Below, one piece after another: positions 6,454 through 14,067 of a stretch of DNA of 14,131 nt. The position numbers and the translations under genes were made by a program. The stretch covers positions 9,998-24,128 of the forward strand of contig DLOU01000047.1 in assembly GCA_002477275.1 (NCBI GenBank), given 5' to 3'. The notes under the pieces are model-generated. The model was not told the DNA's origin. It was given only the letters and a program-made list of their open reading frames with translations, and ran no database searches. The number at the start of each line of letters is the position of its first letter. Position 1 is the stretch's first letter. The stretch comes from Caryophanales bacterium UBA7476. Its GTDB lineage: Bacteria > Bacillota_I > Bacilli_A > RF39 > UBA660.

Positions 6454-8268
6454 ATGAAAAAAAGAAATGTTGCAATTATAGCACACGTAGATCATGGAAA
6501 GACAACCCTTGTAGATGAAATATTAAAATCATCAGGAATGTTCCGTGATAATGAAGATATGTCAAATGTTTCAATGGATTCTAACCAATTAGAAAAAGAA
6601 AGAGGAATAACAATACTTGCTAAAACTACAGCTTTAGATTATAACGACTATCGTATTAATATTCTTGACACACCAGGACATGCTGATTTTGGTGGAGAAG
6701 TTGAAAGAATAATGAATATGGTTGATGGAGCAATATTAGTTGTAGATGCTTATGAAGGTCCAATGCCACAAACAAGATTTGTTTTAAAGAAAGCTTTTGA
6801 AGCAGGAGTAAAACCAATTGTTGTAATAAATAAAGTTGATAAACCAAGTGCTAGATGTGGAAAAGTGTTAGATGAAATATTAGATTTATTTATTGAATTA
6901 GGAGCTGATGAAGAACAATTAGATTTTAAAGTAGTGTATGCAAGTGCTTTAAATGGAACATGCTCATTATCTGAAGATCTTTCTACTCAAACAGAAGGAT
7001 TTACAGAGTTACTAGATTTAATAATTGAAGAAATACCAGCACCTTCAGGAAGTAGTGATGAAGAACTTCAATTACAACCAGCACTATTAGATTACAATGA
7101 GTTTGTTGGAAGAATTGGAATTGGTAGAATAGCAAATGGTAAAATAAAAGTTGGACAAATGGTATCTTGCTGTAGATTAGATGGAACAGTTAAACAATTT
7201 AGAATTCAAAAGTTATTTGGTTATTACGGATATAAAAGAATAGAAGTAGAAGAAGCGGAAGCTGGAGATATAGTAGCAGTAGCAGGGTTAAGTGATATTT
7301 CTGTAGGAGAAACCTTATGCAATGTTGGTGCTGAAAAGCCTTTAGAACCACTTCACATAGACGAACCAACTCTTCAAATGACTTTTGGTACAAATACAAG
7401 TCCACTAGTTGGAAAAGATGGAAAAATAGTAACTGCTAGAAAAATAGAAGAAAGATTATTCAGAGAAACACAAAAAGATGTCAGCCTAAAAGTTGAACCA
7501 TATACAAATGAATCATTCTTAGTTTCTGGACGTGGAGAATTACATTTGGGAATCCTAATTGAAAATATGCGTCGTGAGGGATTTGAACTTGAAGTTAGTA
7601 AACCACAAGTTATATTAAAAGAAGAAAATGGTGTAAAAATGGAGCCATATGAGGAATTGCAAATAGATTGCCCTGAAGATGTAGTTGGAAGTGTAATTGA
7701 ACAACTTGGTCTACGTGGAGCAAACATGGAAAATATGACTAACTTTGAAAGTCAAGTAAGACTAATTTATACAATACCATCACGTGGGTTAATTGGATTT
7801 TCAACTGATTTTATGACATTAACTCGTGGATATGGAATTATGAGTCATACTTTCAAAGAATATAGACCAATGACAAGTTTAAATGTTGGAGAGAGAAAAC
7901 TTGGTGTACTAGTTTCAATGGAAAACGGAGCAGCAACAGCATACTCAATTGGAGGACTTGAAGATCGTGGTATTATGTTTATTGAACCAGGAACTGAAGT
8001 ATATGAAGGTATGATTGTTGGAGAATGTAATAGAGATAATGATTTAGCAATAAATGTAGTAAAAGGAAAAAATCTAAGTAATGTAAGAGCATCAGGAAGT
8101 GATCACACAGTAGTATTAAAAAGACCTAGACCAATAACACTAGAATATGCATTAGATTATATTAATTCAGATGAATTAGTTGAAGTTACTCCTAACTACA
8201 TAAGACTACGTAAAAGAATACTAAATACTGAGGAAAGAAAAAAATTTGATTCAAGAAAAAATAACTAA
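6454..8268 (+). CDS. typA: TypA/BipA ribosome-associated GTPase
   Basis: A 604-residue translational GTPase of the EF-G-like TypA/BipA family, which binds the ribosome and supports 50S assembly and growth under stress, notably cold. The G1 loop is AHVDHGKT (10-17). The RGIT element of switch I is at 50-53, G3 is DTPGH (72-76) and G4 is NKVD (126-129). Domain II, two EF-G-like alpha/beta domains and the family-specific C-terminal domain follow (for example SRGLIGFSTDFMTLTRG). Length and motif order are normal, so the gene is complete. The start ATG has GAGGTG 7 bases upstream and a clear promoter. It is monocistronic, with a terminator at its stop codon. It uses relatively more GC-containing codons than the polysaccharide cluster, as expected for a housekeeping gene. 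Confidence 0.98.
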   Translation: MKKRNVAIIAHVDHGKTTLVDEILKSSGMFRDNEDMSNVSMDSNQLEKERGITILAKTTALDYNDYRINILDTPGHADFGGEVERIMNMVDGAILVVDAYEGPMPQTRFVLKKAFEAGVKPIVVINKVDKPSARCGKVLDEILDLFIELGADEEQLDFKVVYASALNGTCSLSEDLSTQTEGFTELLDLIIEEIPAPSGSSDEELQLQPALLDYNEFVGRIGIGRIANGKIKVGQMVSCCRLDGTVKQFRIQKLFGYYGYKRIEVEEAEAGDIVAVAGLSDISVGETLCNVGAEKPLEPLHIDEPTLQMTFGTNTSPLVGKDGKIVTARKIEERLFRETQKDVSLKVEPYTNESFLVSGRGELHLGILIENMRREGFELEVSKPQVILKEENGVKMEPYEELQIDCPEDVVGSVIEQLGLRGANMENMTNFESQVRLIYTIPSRGLIGFSTDFMTLTRGYGIMSHTFKEYRPMTSLNVGERKLGVLVSMENGAATAYSIGGLEDRGIMFIEPGTEVYEGMIVGECNRDNDLAINVVKGKNLSNVRASGSDHTVVLKRPRPITLEYALDYINSDELVEVTPNYIRLRKRILNTEERKKFDSRKNN

Positions 8269-8285
8269 TTTAGTTGTTTTTTTTT
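8256..8285 (+). terminator. Terminator of typA
   Basis: AACTA-ATT-TAGTT (8263-8275) extended by A-rich/T-rich pairing on both sides, followed by nine T (8277-8285). The typA TAA (8266-8268) is inside the hairpin. The core stem is only 5 bp, so read-through is possible. Confidence 0.6.
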
Positions 8286-8302
8286 AAATATTTAATTATA
8301 AT
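8274..8302 (+). promoter_or_regulatory. Promoter of the single-pass membrane protein gene
   Basis: TTGTTT (8274-8279), a 17-base spacer and a perfect TATAAT (8297-8302). The -35 box lies in the T tract of the typA terminator, so the two elements share sequence. Confidence 0.5.
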
Positions 8303-8325
8303 GTAGATAAGGATAGGGTGATTAT

Positions 8326-8964
8326 ATGTCGAAAAAGAAAAAAGCACAAGAAGAACTAATGAAAACCCATGTACTTAATCTTAATGAAATAAGAGATGCT
8401 GAAAAAAAAGATAGAAGAGAAAGAAGAAAAAAAATTCCTAAAGTATTTGTAATAATAGGGTTAGTTTTAATTATCGTAGGCATATCTATCTCTTCATTAT
8501 TAGCATATTTTAATGCAAAAAAAAGAAACTATGTTCCATATGAAAAAGATAAATCAAAATTAACATGCATTTCAAATTTAAAATCAGCATATTACAAGGT
8601 AGATATACATACAGAGACTTTCTATACATTTGAAGACAATAAATTAAAAGAATCAATATCAAAAGTAACATCAAAACCAAATGGAGAAGTTAATTATTTA
8701 GAAACACTAAAAAAAGATTTAAATACTAATTCTACATATATGACTGATACATATGAAAATCCTAAAAATGGTATTTCATATAGAGTAAAATTATTAAGTA
8801 AAACAGAATTATATTTAGAATTCACAATAAAATATGAATATTTTAAGGATACAACTAAACAAGCTGTGCCTAATGATTTTAGTAAAGTTCCGCTTCTTAC
8901 AAATAAAGATACATATAATGATGTAAAAGAAAAAGCTGAAGCAAAGGGAGCTTTATGCAATTAA
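8326..8964 (+). CDS. Single-pass membrane protein with an extracytoplasmic domain, unknown function
   Basis: A 212-residue protein that I do not recognise. Residues 1-40 are very basic and charged (MSKKKK, then EKKDRRERRKKIPK), followed by one membrane helix at about 41-63 (VFVIIGLVLIIVGISISSLLAYF). Positive residues on the N side suggest an N-in topology, with residues 64-212 outside the cell. The outer domain has alternating polar and aromatic strands (YYKVDIHTETFYTFEDNKL; SYRVKLLSKTELYLEFTIKY), a pattern I associate with small lipoprotein-like beta domains such as DUF1307, but without the lipobox. C78 (LTCISN) and C211 near the C-terminus could form a disulphide. AGGGTG precedes the ATG. 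It has its own promoter and ends at the terminator shared with rpmB. Confidence 0.75.
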   Translation: MSKKKKAQEELMKTHVLNLNEIRDAEKKDRRERRKKIPKVFVIIGLVLIIVGISISSLLAYFNAKKRNYVPYEKDKSKLTCISNLKSAYYKVDIHTETFYTFEDNKLKESISKVTSKPNGEVNYLETLKKDLNTNSTYMTDTYENPKNGISYRVKLLSKTELYLEFTIKYEYFKDTTKQAVPNDFSKVPLLTNKDTYNDVKEKAEAKGALCN

Positions 8965-9000
8965 AAAAATAGCTACATAATTATGCAGCTATTTTATTTT
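8963..9000. terminator. Bidirectional terminator between the membrane protein gene and rpmB
   Basis: AATAGCT-A-CATAA / TTATG-C-AGCTATT (8968-8980 with 8981-8993): twelve pairs and one A/C mismatch, an almost perfect palindrome. The + strand runs into TTATTTTGTTT. The - strand runs into seven T (plus-strand A-run 8963-8969). The rpmB stop (8983-8981) lies at the centre. Confidence 0.85.
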
Positions 9001-9163
9001 GTTTATTTAGAGTTCTAATTTCTCTTGCTGTTAATCTTACTTTTGTTCCATCTTGAAGTCTTACTACTTGTAAGTTAAGTTTTCTAGCTCTATTAGAAGT
9101 ATTTAAAGCATGTGAACGATCTCTTCCTTTTAAAGGTTTTCTATTAGTTACTTTTATTGCCAT
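8981..9163 (-). CDS. rpmB: 50S ribosomal protein L28 (bL28)
   Basis: A 60-residue basic protein of the large ribosomal subunit. The family core is visible: GRDRSHALNTSNRARKLNLQ (13-32) matches the conserved NRSHAMN...R...NLQ block, followed by VVRLQDGTKVRLTAREIRTL, the usual beta-strand and RAL-type ending. The CxxC found near the start of zinc-binding L28 copies is absent (MAIKVTNRKP), so this is a Cys-less form. The start has a strong AAGGAGGG ribosome site 7 bases upstream. It is transcribed alone from an extended -10 promoter, opposite to its neighbours, and ends in the bidirectional terminator. Confidence 0.92.
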   Translation of the reverse strand: MAIKVTNRKPLKGRDRSHALNTSNRARKLNLQVVRLQDGTKVRLTAREIRTLNKQNKIAA

Positions 9164-9198
9164 AATATTCCCTCCTTGTTAATTACATCTGCTTTATA

Positions 9199-9227
9199 AC
9201 TTTACCATAAAAACTGCTTAAAGTCAA
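9199..9227 (-). promoter_or_regulatory. Promoter of rpmB
   Basis: TTGACT (9227-9222), a 17-base spacer and TAAAGT (9204-9199) with TGG just upstream, giving an extended -10. It lies 35 bases before the rpmB ATG. Confidence 0.7.
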
Positions 9228-9286
9228 ATATTTTCTTTATTTTATTGGTATTATATAAGCAAAATGCTAATTATTCATTTTATGCT

Positions 9287-9314
9287 TTAAGAAAAGTAAT
9301 CTTAATGATATAAT
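9287..9314 (+). promoter_or_regulatory. Possible promoter of the rbfA operon
   Basis: A perfect TATAAT (9309-9314) with TTAAGA (9287-9292) 16 bases upstream. A start about 7 bases later would fall at or inside the AGGAGG (9321-9326) of rbfA, leaving almost no 5' leader, so the real promoter could be elsewhere in 9230-9300. Confidence 0.4.
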
Positions 9315-9331
9315 TATAAAAGGAGGTAGTT

Positions 9332-9670
9332 ATGGCAAATAATATCAGAATTAAAAGATTAAATCATGCATTTATGGAAGAAATAAGTATGATTTTAATG
9401 GAAGAAGTTAGAAATGAAGATTTAAAATTCGTAACTATTACAGATTGTGATATAACAAATGATTTAAGCTATGCTAAAGTTTATTTTACTGTCTTAGATA
9501 GTGAAAGAAAAGAACTAGTTTTAAGAGAATTAAATAATAGTAGCTCATTTATTAGAGGAAAACTTAGTGAAAGAATAGAAATAAGACACACACCAGAATT
9601 AAAGTTTATATATGATGAATCAATTGAGTATGGAGAAAAAATGGATAAGATTTTAGATAATTTAAAATAG
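9332..9670 (+). CDS. rbfA: Ribosome-binding factor A
   Basis: A 112-residue KH-like protein that binds the immature 30S subunit and helps 16S rRNA 5'-end maturation. The family pattern is complete: RIKRLNHAFMEEISMIL (5-21), VTITDCDITNDLSYAKVYFTVL (34-55, the VT...V..DL..AKVY signature), then SSSFIRGKLSERIEIRHTPELKFIYDES (70-97). A strong AAGGAGG lies 5 bases before the ATG. It leads an operon-like run: the next gene starts 12 bases after its stop and uses a ribosome site overlapping the TAG. Confidence 0.96.
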   Translation: MANNIRIKRLNHAFMEEISMILMEEVRNEDLKFVTITDCDITNDLSYAKVYFTVLDSERKELVLRELNNSSSFIRGKLSERIEIRHTPELKFIYDESIEYGEKMDKILDNLK

Positions 9671-9682
9671 GTGGTGAATATA

Positions 9683-10399
9683 ATGATTGATGCTCACGAT
9701 ACTAAAGTTAACTACATACAATATGGTAGTGGAAAAGATGTAGTTTTATTACATGGGTGGGGACAAAATATTGAAATGATGAAACCAATTGGGGACAATC
9801 TTTCAGATAAATTTAAAATAACAATAATAGACTTACCAGGATTTGGAGCAAGTCCAGAACCTCCTTTTCCATGGACTTTAGATGATTATATGATAATGCT
9901 TGAAGAATTGATTGAAAAATTAAAAATAAAGAAACCAATTATAATAGGGCATTCATTTGGTGGAAGGCTTACTATAAGATATAGTAGCGAAAATCCTGTT
10001 GAGAAAATAGTATTATTTGGAAGCCCTGTGACATTGGAAAAAAGTCCTAAAGATCTAAAAACAAGATTTTTAAAAAAAATGAAGACACTTCCAGGAATGA
10101 ATAGAATTGGTGAATATATGAAAAAATATATTGGTTCGAGAGATTATAAAGCAGCTTCACCCACAATGAGGCAAGTGCTAGTAAATACTGTTAATTTAGA
10201 TTTAACAGAAAATATAAAAAAAATAAAATGTCCAACACTAGCAATTTGGGGAGATAATGATTTAGAAGCAAGAATTGAAGATGCAAGGTTAATGGAGAAA
10301 ACAATGTTAGATTGTGGTTTAATAGTTCTTCATGGAACACATTACGCATATTTAGAAAATTTAAATCAAGTAATAGGAATATTAAAAGAATTTTTATAG
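9683..10399 (+). CDS. Alpha/beta-fold hydrolase
   Basis: A 238-residue cytoplasmic serine hydrolase of the alpha/beta superfamily; the substrate is unknown. The oxyanion loop is LLHGWGQN. The nucleophile elbow is IIGHSFGGR (GxSxG with Ser as nucleophile). The likely acid is in AIWGDND and the catalytic His is in LHGTHYAYLEN, all in the expected order. DLPGFGASPEP is the standard loop after the second strand. I start at the ATG at 9683 rather than the two GTG codons at 9671/9674, because the AGGTGG ribosome site covers those GTGs and stands 8 bases from the ATG. It lies between rbfA and the MurF-type gene with 9 bases to the next start. Similar hydrolases often ride in such operons without a proven link to cell wall synthesis. 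Confidence 0.9.
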   Translation: MIDAHDTKVNYIQYGSGKDVVLLHGWGQNIEMMKPIGDNLSDKFKITIIDLPGFGASPEPPFPWTLDDYMIMLEELIEKLKIKKPIIIGHSFGGRLTIRYSSENPVEKIVLFGSPVTLEKSPKDLKTRFLKKMKTLPGMNRIGEYMKKYIGSRDYKAASPTMRQVLVNTVNLDLTENIKKIKCPTLAIWGDNDLEARIEDARLMEKTMLDCGLIVLHGTHYAYLENLNQVIGILKEFL

Positions 10400-10408
10400 G
10401 AGTGAATT

Positions 10409-12022
10409 ATGTTTATTTTATTGTCAATTATAGTAGTAATGCTATTACTACTTAAGAGTAAAAAAAGTCTGCATATGCTGCAGCAAAATTTATATAATGA
10501 AAACAACAGATATATAAAATGGAATATTAGAAATATTTCGCAATTTTTAAATTTGGAAATAATTATAGTTATTTTATCATTTATTGCTTTATTTGTAATG
10601 TACGATATGAAGTTTTATAGTCTAATTATTAAAATAGCAATTTGCATTATTTATCTAGTAAGAATATTCACTTTAAGAAACAGTATGAAGAAAGAAAAAA
10701 CAAAGAAACCATTAGTTTATACTAAAAGAATTAAAAGACTAATATTTACAACAACAATATTATATTTAGTGATTTTTGCATTAATGTTTCTTAACAGATA
10801 TGAAGAAAAGACAATGTGGTTATTAGTATGTATATTAGTAGTTTCGACATATTTAAATGCTCTAGTCATATTTATTGCAAACATAATTAACAAACCGGTT
10901 GAAAAACTTGTTTATAATTACTATAAAACCAAAGCTCAAAATAAACTTAAGAGTATGTCAAATTTAAAAATAATTGGTATTACAGGAAGTTATGGAAAAA
11001 CAAGTAGTAAGAATATTTTAAGTGATATTTTAAATATTAAATATAATGCACTTCCAACACCAAGAAATTTAAATACATATAATGGTTTAATAATGACAGT
11101 AAACAATAATATGGATAAGTTTACTGAAATATTTATAGCAGAAATGGGGGCTTATGTTAAAGGAGAAATAAAAGGTCTTTGCAAACTTGTAAAACCACAA
11201 TATGGTATATTAACAAGAATAGGTACAGCACACTTAGAAAGCTTTGGCAGTGAACAAAATATAGTAGATGGAAAATTTGAGCTTATTGAATCACTTCCAA
11301 GTGATGGAGTAGGTGTTCTTAACAAAGATGATCCAAAACAAGTAAGTTATAACTTAAAAAATGATTGCAAAATATTATGGATAGGTATTGATGAAGAAGA
11401 TGTAGATGTAAGAGCAACAAATATAAAGTGTTCTTATAAAGGAACAACCTTTGATGTAATATTAAAAAATGATGATAAAAAGTATAAATTTGAAACAAAA
11501 TTACTAGGAAATCATAATGTATACAATATTCTAGCTGGTATAGCTTTAGGACTATATTTTGGAATAGATATGGATGATTTACAATCTGCAGTAAAAGGTG
11601 TTAAGCAGGTTGAACACAGATTGGAGTTAAAGAAACTAGGAAATTTCTACATGATAGATGATGCCTATAATTCAAATCCAACGGGTGCCGCAAGTGCTTT
11701 GAATGTATTATCAATGATGCCAGGAGTAAAAATTGTAGTTACTCCAGGAATGATAGAATTAGGTAAAAAAGAGGATGAATACAATGAAATCTTTGGTGAA
11801 CAAATAGCAGATGTAGCAGATTACGTAGTGCTAGTAGGTGAAGAAAAAACTAAACCTATATTACAGGGGATAAAGAGTAAAAATTTTGATTTAGATAAAG
11901 TTGTGGTATATAATGATGTTAGGGAAGCATATAAATTTATAAATACAATATCAAGTAATACAAAAGAAGAAGTTTATGCATTATTTGAAAACGACTTACC
12001 TGATACTTATAACGAAAAATAG
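10409..12022 (+). CDS. murF: Membrane-anchored MurF-type Mur ligase (UDP-MurNAc-tripeptide:D-Ala-D-Ala ligase)
   Basis: A 537-residue protein predicted to add D-Ala-D-Ala to the peptidoglycan precursor peptide using ATP. Residues 1-165 are not the usual MurF substrate domain. They hold about five hydrophobic segments (2-16, 48-64, 69-88, 109-128, 135-160) with basic loops. The Mur ligase core starts near 185: P-loop GSYGKTSS (193-200), AHLESFGS (274-281), K289 in VDGKFEL at the position of the carbamylated lysine, and DDAYNSNPTG (417-426), typical of MurF. The C-terminal domain ends with LFENDLPDTY (525-534). The next gene, 11 bases away, is ddl, whose product D-Ala-D-Ala is MurF's substrate, which supports the assignment. 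The fusion would place the ligase on the inner membrane face. Whether it replaces the soluble MurF cannot be told from this window. Confidence 0.85.
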   Translation: MFILLSIIVVMLLLLKSKKSLHMLQQNLYNENNRYIKWNIRNISQFLNLEIIIVILSFIALFVMYDMKFYSLIIKIAICIIYLVRIFTLRNSMKKEKTKKPLVYTKRIKRLIFTTTILYLVIFALMFLNRYEEKTMWLLVCILVVSTYLNALVIFIANIINKPVEKLVYNYYKTKAQNKLKSMSNLKIIGITGSYGKTSSKNILSDILNIKYNALPTPRNLNTYNGLIMTVNNNMDKFTEIFIAEMGAYVKGEIKGLCKLVKPQYGILTRIGTAHLESFGSEQNIVDGKFELIESLPSDGVGVLNKDDPKQVSYNLKNDCKILWIGIDEEDVDVRATNIKCSYKGTTFDVILKNDDKKYKFETKLLGNHNVYNILAGIALGLYFGIDMDDLQSAVKGVKQVEHRLELKKLGNFYMIDDAYNSNPTGAASALNVLSMMPGVKIVVTPGMIELGKKEDEYNEIFGEQIADVADYVVLVGEEKTKPILQGIKSKNFDLDKVVVYNDVREAYKFINTISSNTKEEVYALFENDLPDTYNEK

Positions 12023-12033
12023 GGAGGATTTAA

Positions 12034-13254
12034 ATGAAAATTAAAGTAGGAGTCATATTTGGTGGAGAATCTACTGAACATGAAGTAAGTATTATTACAG
12101 CTATTCAAGCTATGAATAAAATGAATGAAGAAAAATATGAAATTATACCAATTTATATTGCAAAAGATAGAGAATGGTATACTGGTGGATTATTAAAGGA
12201 TATAGATTCTTATCAAGATATAGAATTAATAAAGAAGTATGCAACAAATGTTGTATTAATAGAAAAAGACAATAGATTTATTCTAGAAAAGAAAAAAGGA
12301 TTATTTAAGAAAGAAGTTTCTGAAATAGATATTTGTTTCCCAATAGTTCATGGAACAAATGTTGAAGATGGAGTTCTTCAAGGTTACTTACAAACAATAG
12401 GAGTACCTTACGTTGGACCAAATACATATGCAGCAGCTGTTGGACAAGACAAAGTATACATGAAAGCAATATTTGAAAAAGAAGATTTGCCAATTACAAA
12501 GTATGTTTGGTTTTATGACTCAGATTACAAAAATGATAGTGAAGCAGTATTTAAAAAGATATCAAAACTAAGCTATCCATTAATAGTAAAGCCAGCAACA
12601 ACTGGTAGTAGTATAGGAATTAGTGTATGTGAAGACGAAGAAACTCTAAAAGATGGAATTGAAGATGCAATTAATTACGATTCTAAAATAATTGTAGAAG
12701 AGAAAGTTGAAAATCTTAAAGAAGTTAATATCAGTGTCTTAGGAAATTATGATCATCAAAAATTAAGTATAATAGAAGAAGTTATTTCAAAAGATAAATT
12801 TTTAACATATGCAGACAAATATATTGGAAATGGAAAATCAAAAGGAAAAATAGGTGCTAAAAATGTTCCATCAGTAAAAGGATCAAAAGGTATGCTTTCT
12901 GCTACAAGAAAAATACCTGCAGAGTTATCGGATAAGGAAAAAGCTGAAGTTGAAAAAGTTGCAACAGAAGCATTTAAAGCATTGGGAAGTAGTGGATGCT
13001 GTAGAATAGATTTCTTAATTGATGACAAGAAGAATAAAGTATATATAAATGAAATAAACTCAATTCCAGGTAGTTTAGCATTTTATTTATGGGAACCAAT
13101 TGGAAAAGATTATACTGAATTATTAGAAGATATGATAAATATTGGTGTAAAAGATTATAAAAAGAGAAGTAGTAAAACTTATACTTTTGACACAAATATT
13201 CTTGAGGGATTTGCAAATAATAGTTTAAAAGGTGGAAAAGGAAAGTTGAAATAG
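12034..13254 (+). CDS. ddl: D-alanine--D-alanine ligase
   Basis: A 406-residue ATP-grasp enzyme that joins two D-alanines for peptidoglycan. The N-terminal GGESTEHEVS (10-19) contains the family EHEVS with E15. HGTNVEDGVLQG (106-117) is the HG..GEDG..QG block with Asn in place of one Gly. YPLIVKPATTGSSIGIS (181-197) binds ATP. FLTYADKY (256-263) matches the omega-loop Tyr typical of D-Ala-D-Ala rather than D-Lac-specific enzymes. RIDFLID and INEINSIPGS give the metal ligands D326, E340 and N342. It is longer than common Ddl (about 310-370). The extra length lies in a Gly/Lys-rich loop at 264-286 and a C-terminal tail of about 30 residues. The ending IPGSLAFYLWE differs from the usual PGFT. 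The ribosome site GGGAGG is strong. Confidence 0.95.
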   Translation: MKIKVGVIFGGESTEHEVSIITAIQAMNKMNEEKYEIIPIYIAKDREWYTGGLLKDIDSYQDIELIKKYATNVVLIEKDNRFILEKKKGLFKKEVSEIDICFPIVHGTNVEDGVLQGYLQTIGVPYVGPNTYAAAVGQDKVYMKAIFEKEDLPITKYVWFYDSDYKNDSEAVFKKISKLSYPLIVKPATTGSSIGISVCEDEETLKDGIEDAINYDSKIIVEEKVENLKEVNISVLGNYDHQKLSIIEEVISKDKFLTYADKYIGNGKSKGKIGAKNVPSVKGSKGMLSATRKIPAELSDKEKAEVEKVATEAFKALGSSGCCRIDFLIDDKKNKVYINEINSIPGSLAFYLWEPIGKDYTELLEDMINIGVKDYKKRSSKTYTFDTNILEGFANNSLKGGKGKLK

Positions 13255-13267
13255 TTTTCCACTTTTT
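13232..13267 (+). terminator. Possible terminator at the end of ddl
   Basis: GTGGAAAA (13232-13239) pairs with TTTTCCAC (13255-13262), followed by TTTTT (13263-13267). The loop of 15 bases contains the ddl stop codon (13252-13254). The large loop and short T run suggest partial termination, so the following gene may still be cotranscribed. Confidence 0.5.
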
Positions 13268-13295
13268 CTGTTTATAAAAATATAGGAGTAAATAA

Positions 13296-13850
13296 ATGAA
13301 GAAAATAAGTAGTAATAGTCTAAAAAAATACTATTTAATATTCATGATGTATGCAGTTATTGGATGGATATATGAAGTTTTTTTAGAGGTAGTAGTATAC
13401 AAATGGGGGTTTACTAATAGAGGTGTTTTGTTCGGGCCTTATTGCCCAGTATATGGAGTAGGTGCATTATTATTCATATTTATGATTTATCCATTAATAA
13501 AAGATAAATCATTAGTAAAAAAAATAATTATGATACCAGTTATATTTATTCTTTGCACATTGGTTGCAACAACAGTAGAATTAATTACATCATATATATG
13601 TGAACTATTTATGGGAAGCTGGCCTTGGCAAACATATGCAGATTATAAATATAATTTTCAAGCAAGAATTGCCTTATCTCCATCAATAAGATTTGGTATA
13701 GGAGGAGTTGTTTTCTTATACATATTTGAACCAATTTTTGAAAAATTAGTTAATAAACTATCAAAGAAAAATTTAAATAGAGTATTCTTCACTGTGTTAA
13801 CAATATTTATAATTGACTTTATTTGGCTTATAATAAAGAAATTTATATAA
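13296..13850 (+). CDS. CmpB-type multispan membrane protein (putative ABC-transporter type IV family)
   Basis: A 184-residue integral membrane protein with about five hydrophobic segments (11-33, 52-68, 77-105, 131-148, 163-182). It carries the family signature I know from the CmpB/DUF1113 group (PF06541): YAVIGWIYEVFLE (19-31), NRGVLFGPYCPVYGVGAL (41-58), then VELITSYICELFMGSWPWQTYADYKYNFQARIAL (94-127). The family is annotated as a transporter-type protein, but no transport role has been shown to my knowledge and no ATPase partner is present here. AGGAG precedes the ATG by 7 bases. It is 41 bases after ddl and may be a read-through member of that operon. Confidence 0.85.
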   Translation: MKKISSNSLKKYYLIFMMYAVIGWIYEVFLEVVVYKWGFTNRGVLFGPYCPVYGVGALLFIFMIYPLIKDKSLVKKIIMIPVIFILCTLVATTVELITSYICELFMGSWPWQTYADYKYNFQARIALSPSIRFGIGGVVFLYIFEPIFEKLVNKLSKKNLNRVFFTVLTIFIIDFIWLIIKKFI

Positions 13851-13875
13851 AAAAGATTAATTATAATCTTTTTTT
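13851..13875 (+). terminator. Terminator of the rbfA-ddl-CmpB run
   Basis: AAAAGATTA (13851-13859) pairs with TAATCTTTT (13864-13872) around ATTA, and the T run continues to 13875. It begins at the base after the CmpB-type gene stop. Confidence 0.85.
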
Positions 13876-14028
13876 ATGACTTTAAACTCTTTAAAATTTT
13901 AATAAAGAATAGTAAGCAATTACCTTAATTTTTTTAATAATTATCGCTGCATAAGGAAAAAAATTATAAAAGATGAACAATTATAAAAGTTAGACAAATA
14001 TCATAATTCAAGGATTAATTATTTCAAT

Positions 14029-14057
14029 AAAAAAAAGAATGACACAGAAGTCATTCT
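14029..14057 (-). terminator. Terminator downstream of the tRNA-Lys gene
   Basis: On the - strand AGAATGAC (14057-14050), loop TTCTGT, GTCATTCT (14043-14036), then T residues (through 14029). It lies 10 bases beyond the tRNA CCA end. Confidence 0.88.
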
Positions 14058-14067
14058 AAATTCATAA

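Noticed and set aside
7374..7727. 117-codon open frame antisense to typA (also shorter ones at 6656-6847 and 7199-7405)
   Set aside because: They are shadows of the conserved typA frame on the opposite strand, with low-complexity Leu/Ser-rich translations and no ribosome site.
9671..9682. GTG start codons four codons upstream of the hydrolase ATG
   Set aside because: These bases form the AGGTGG ribosome site for the ATG at 9683, so a start inside it is unlikely.
13876..14028. Intergenic A/T-rich stretch before the tRNA terminator, checked for a small RNA or ORF
   Set aside because: I found no convincing ribosome site plus ORF, no clear hairpin with a T run, and no repeat.
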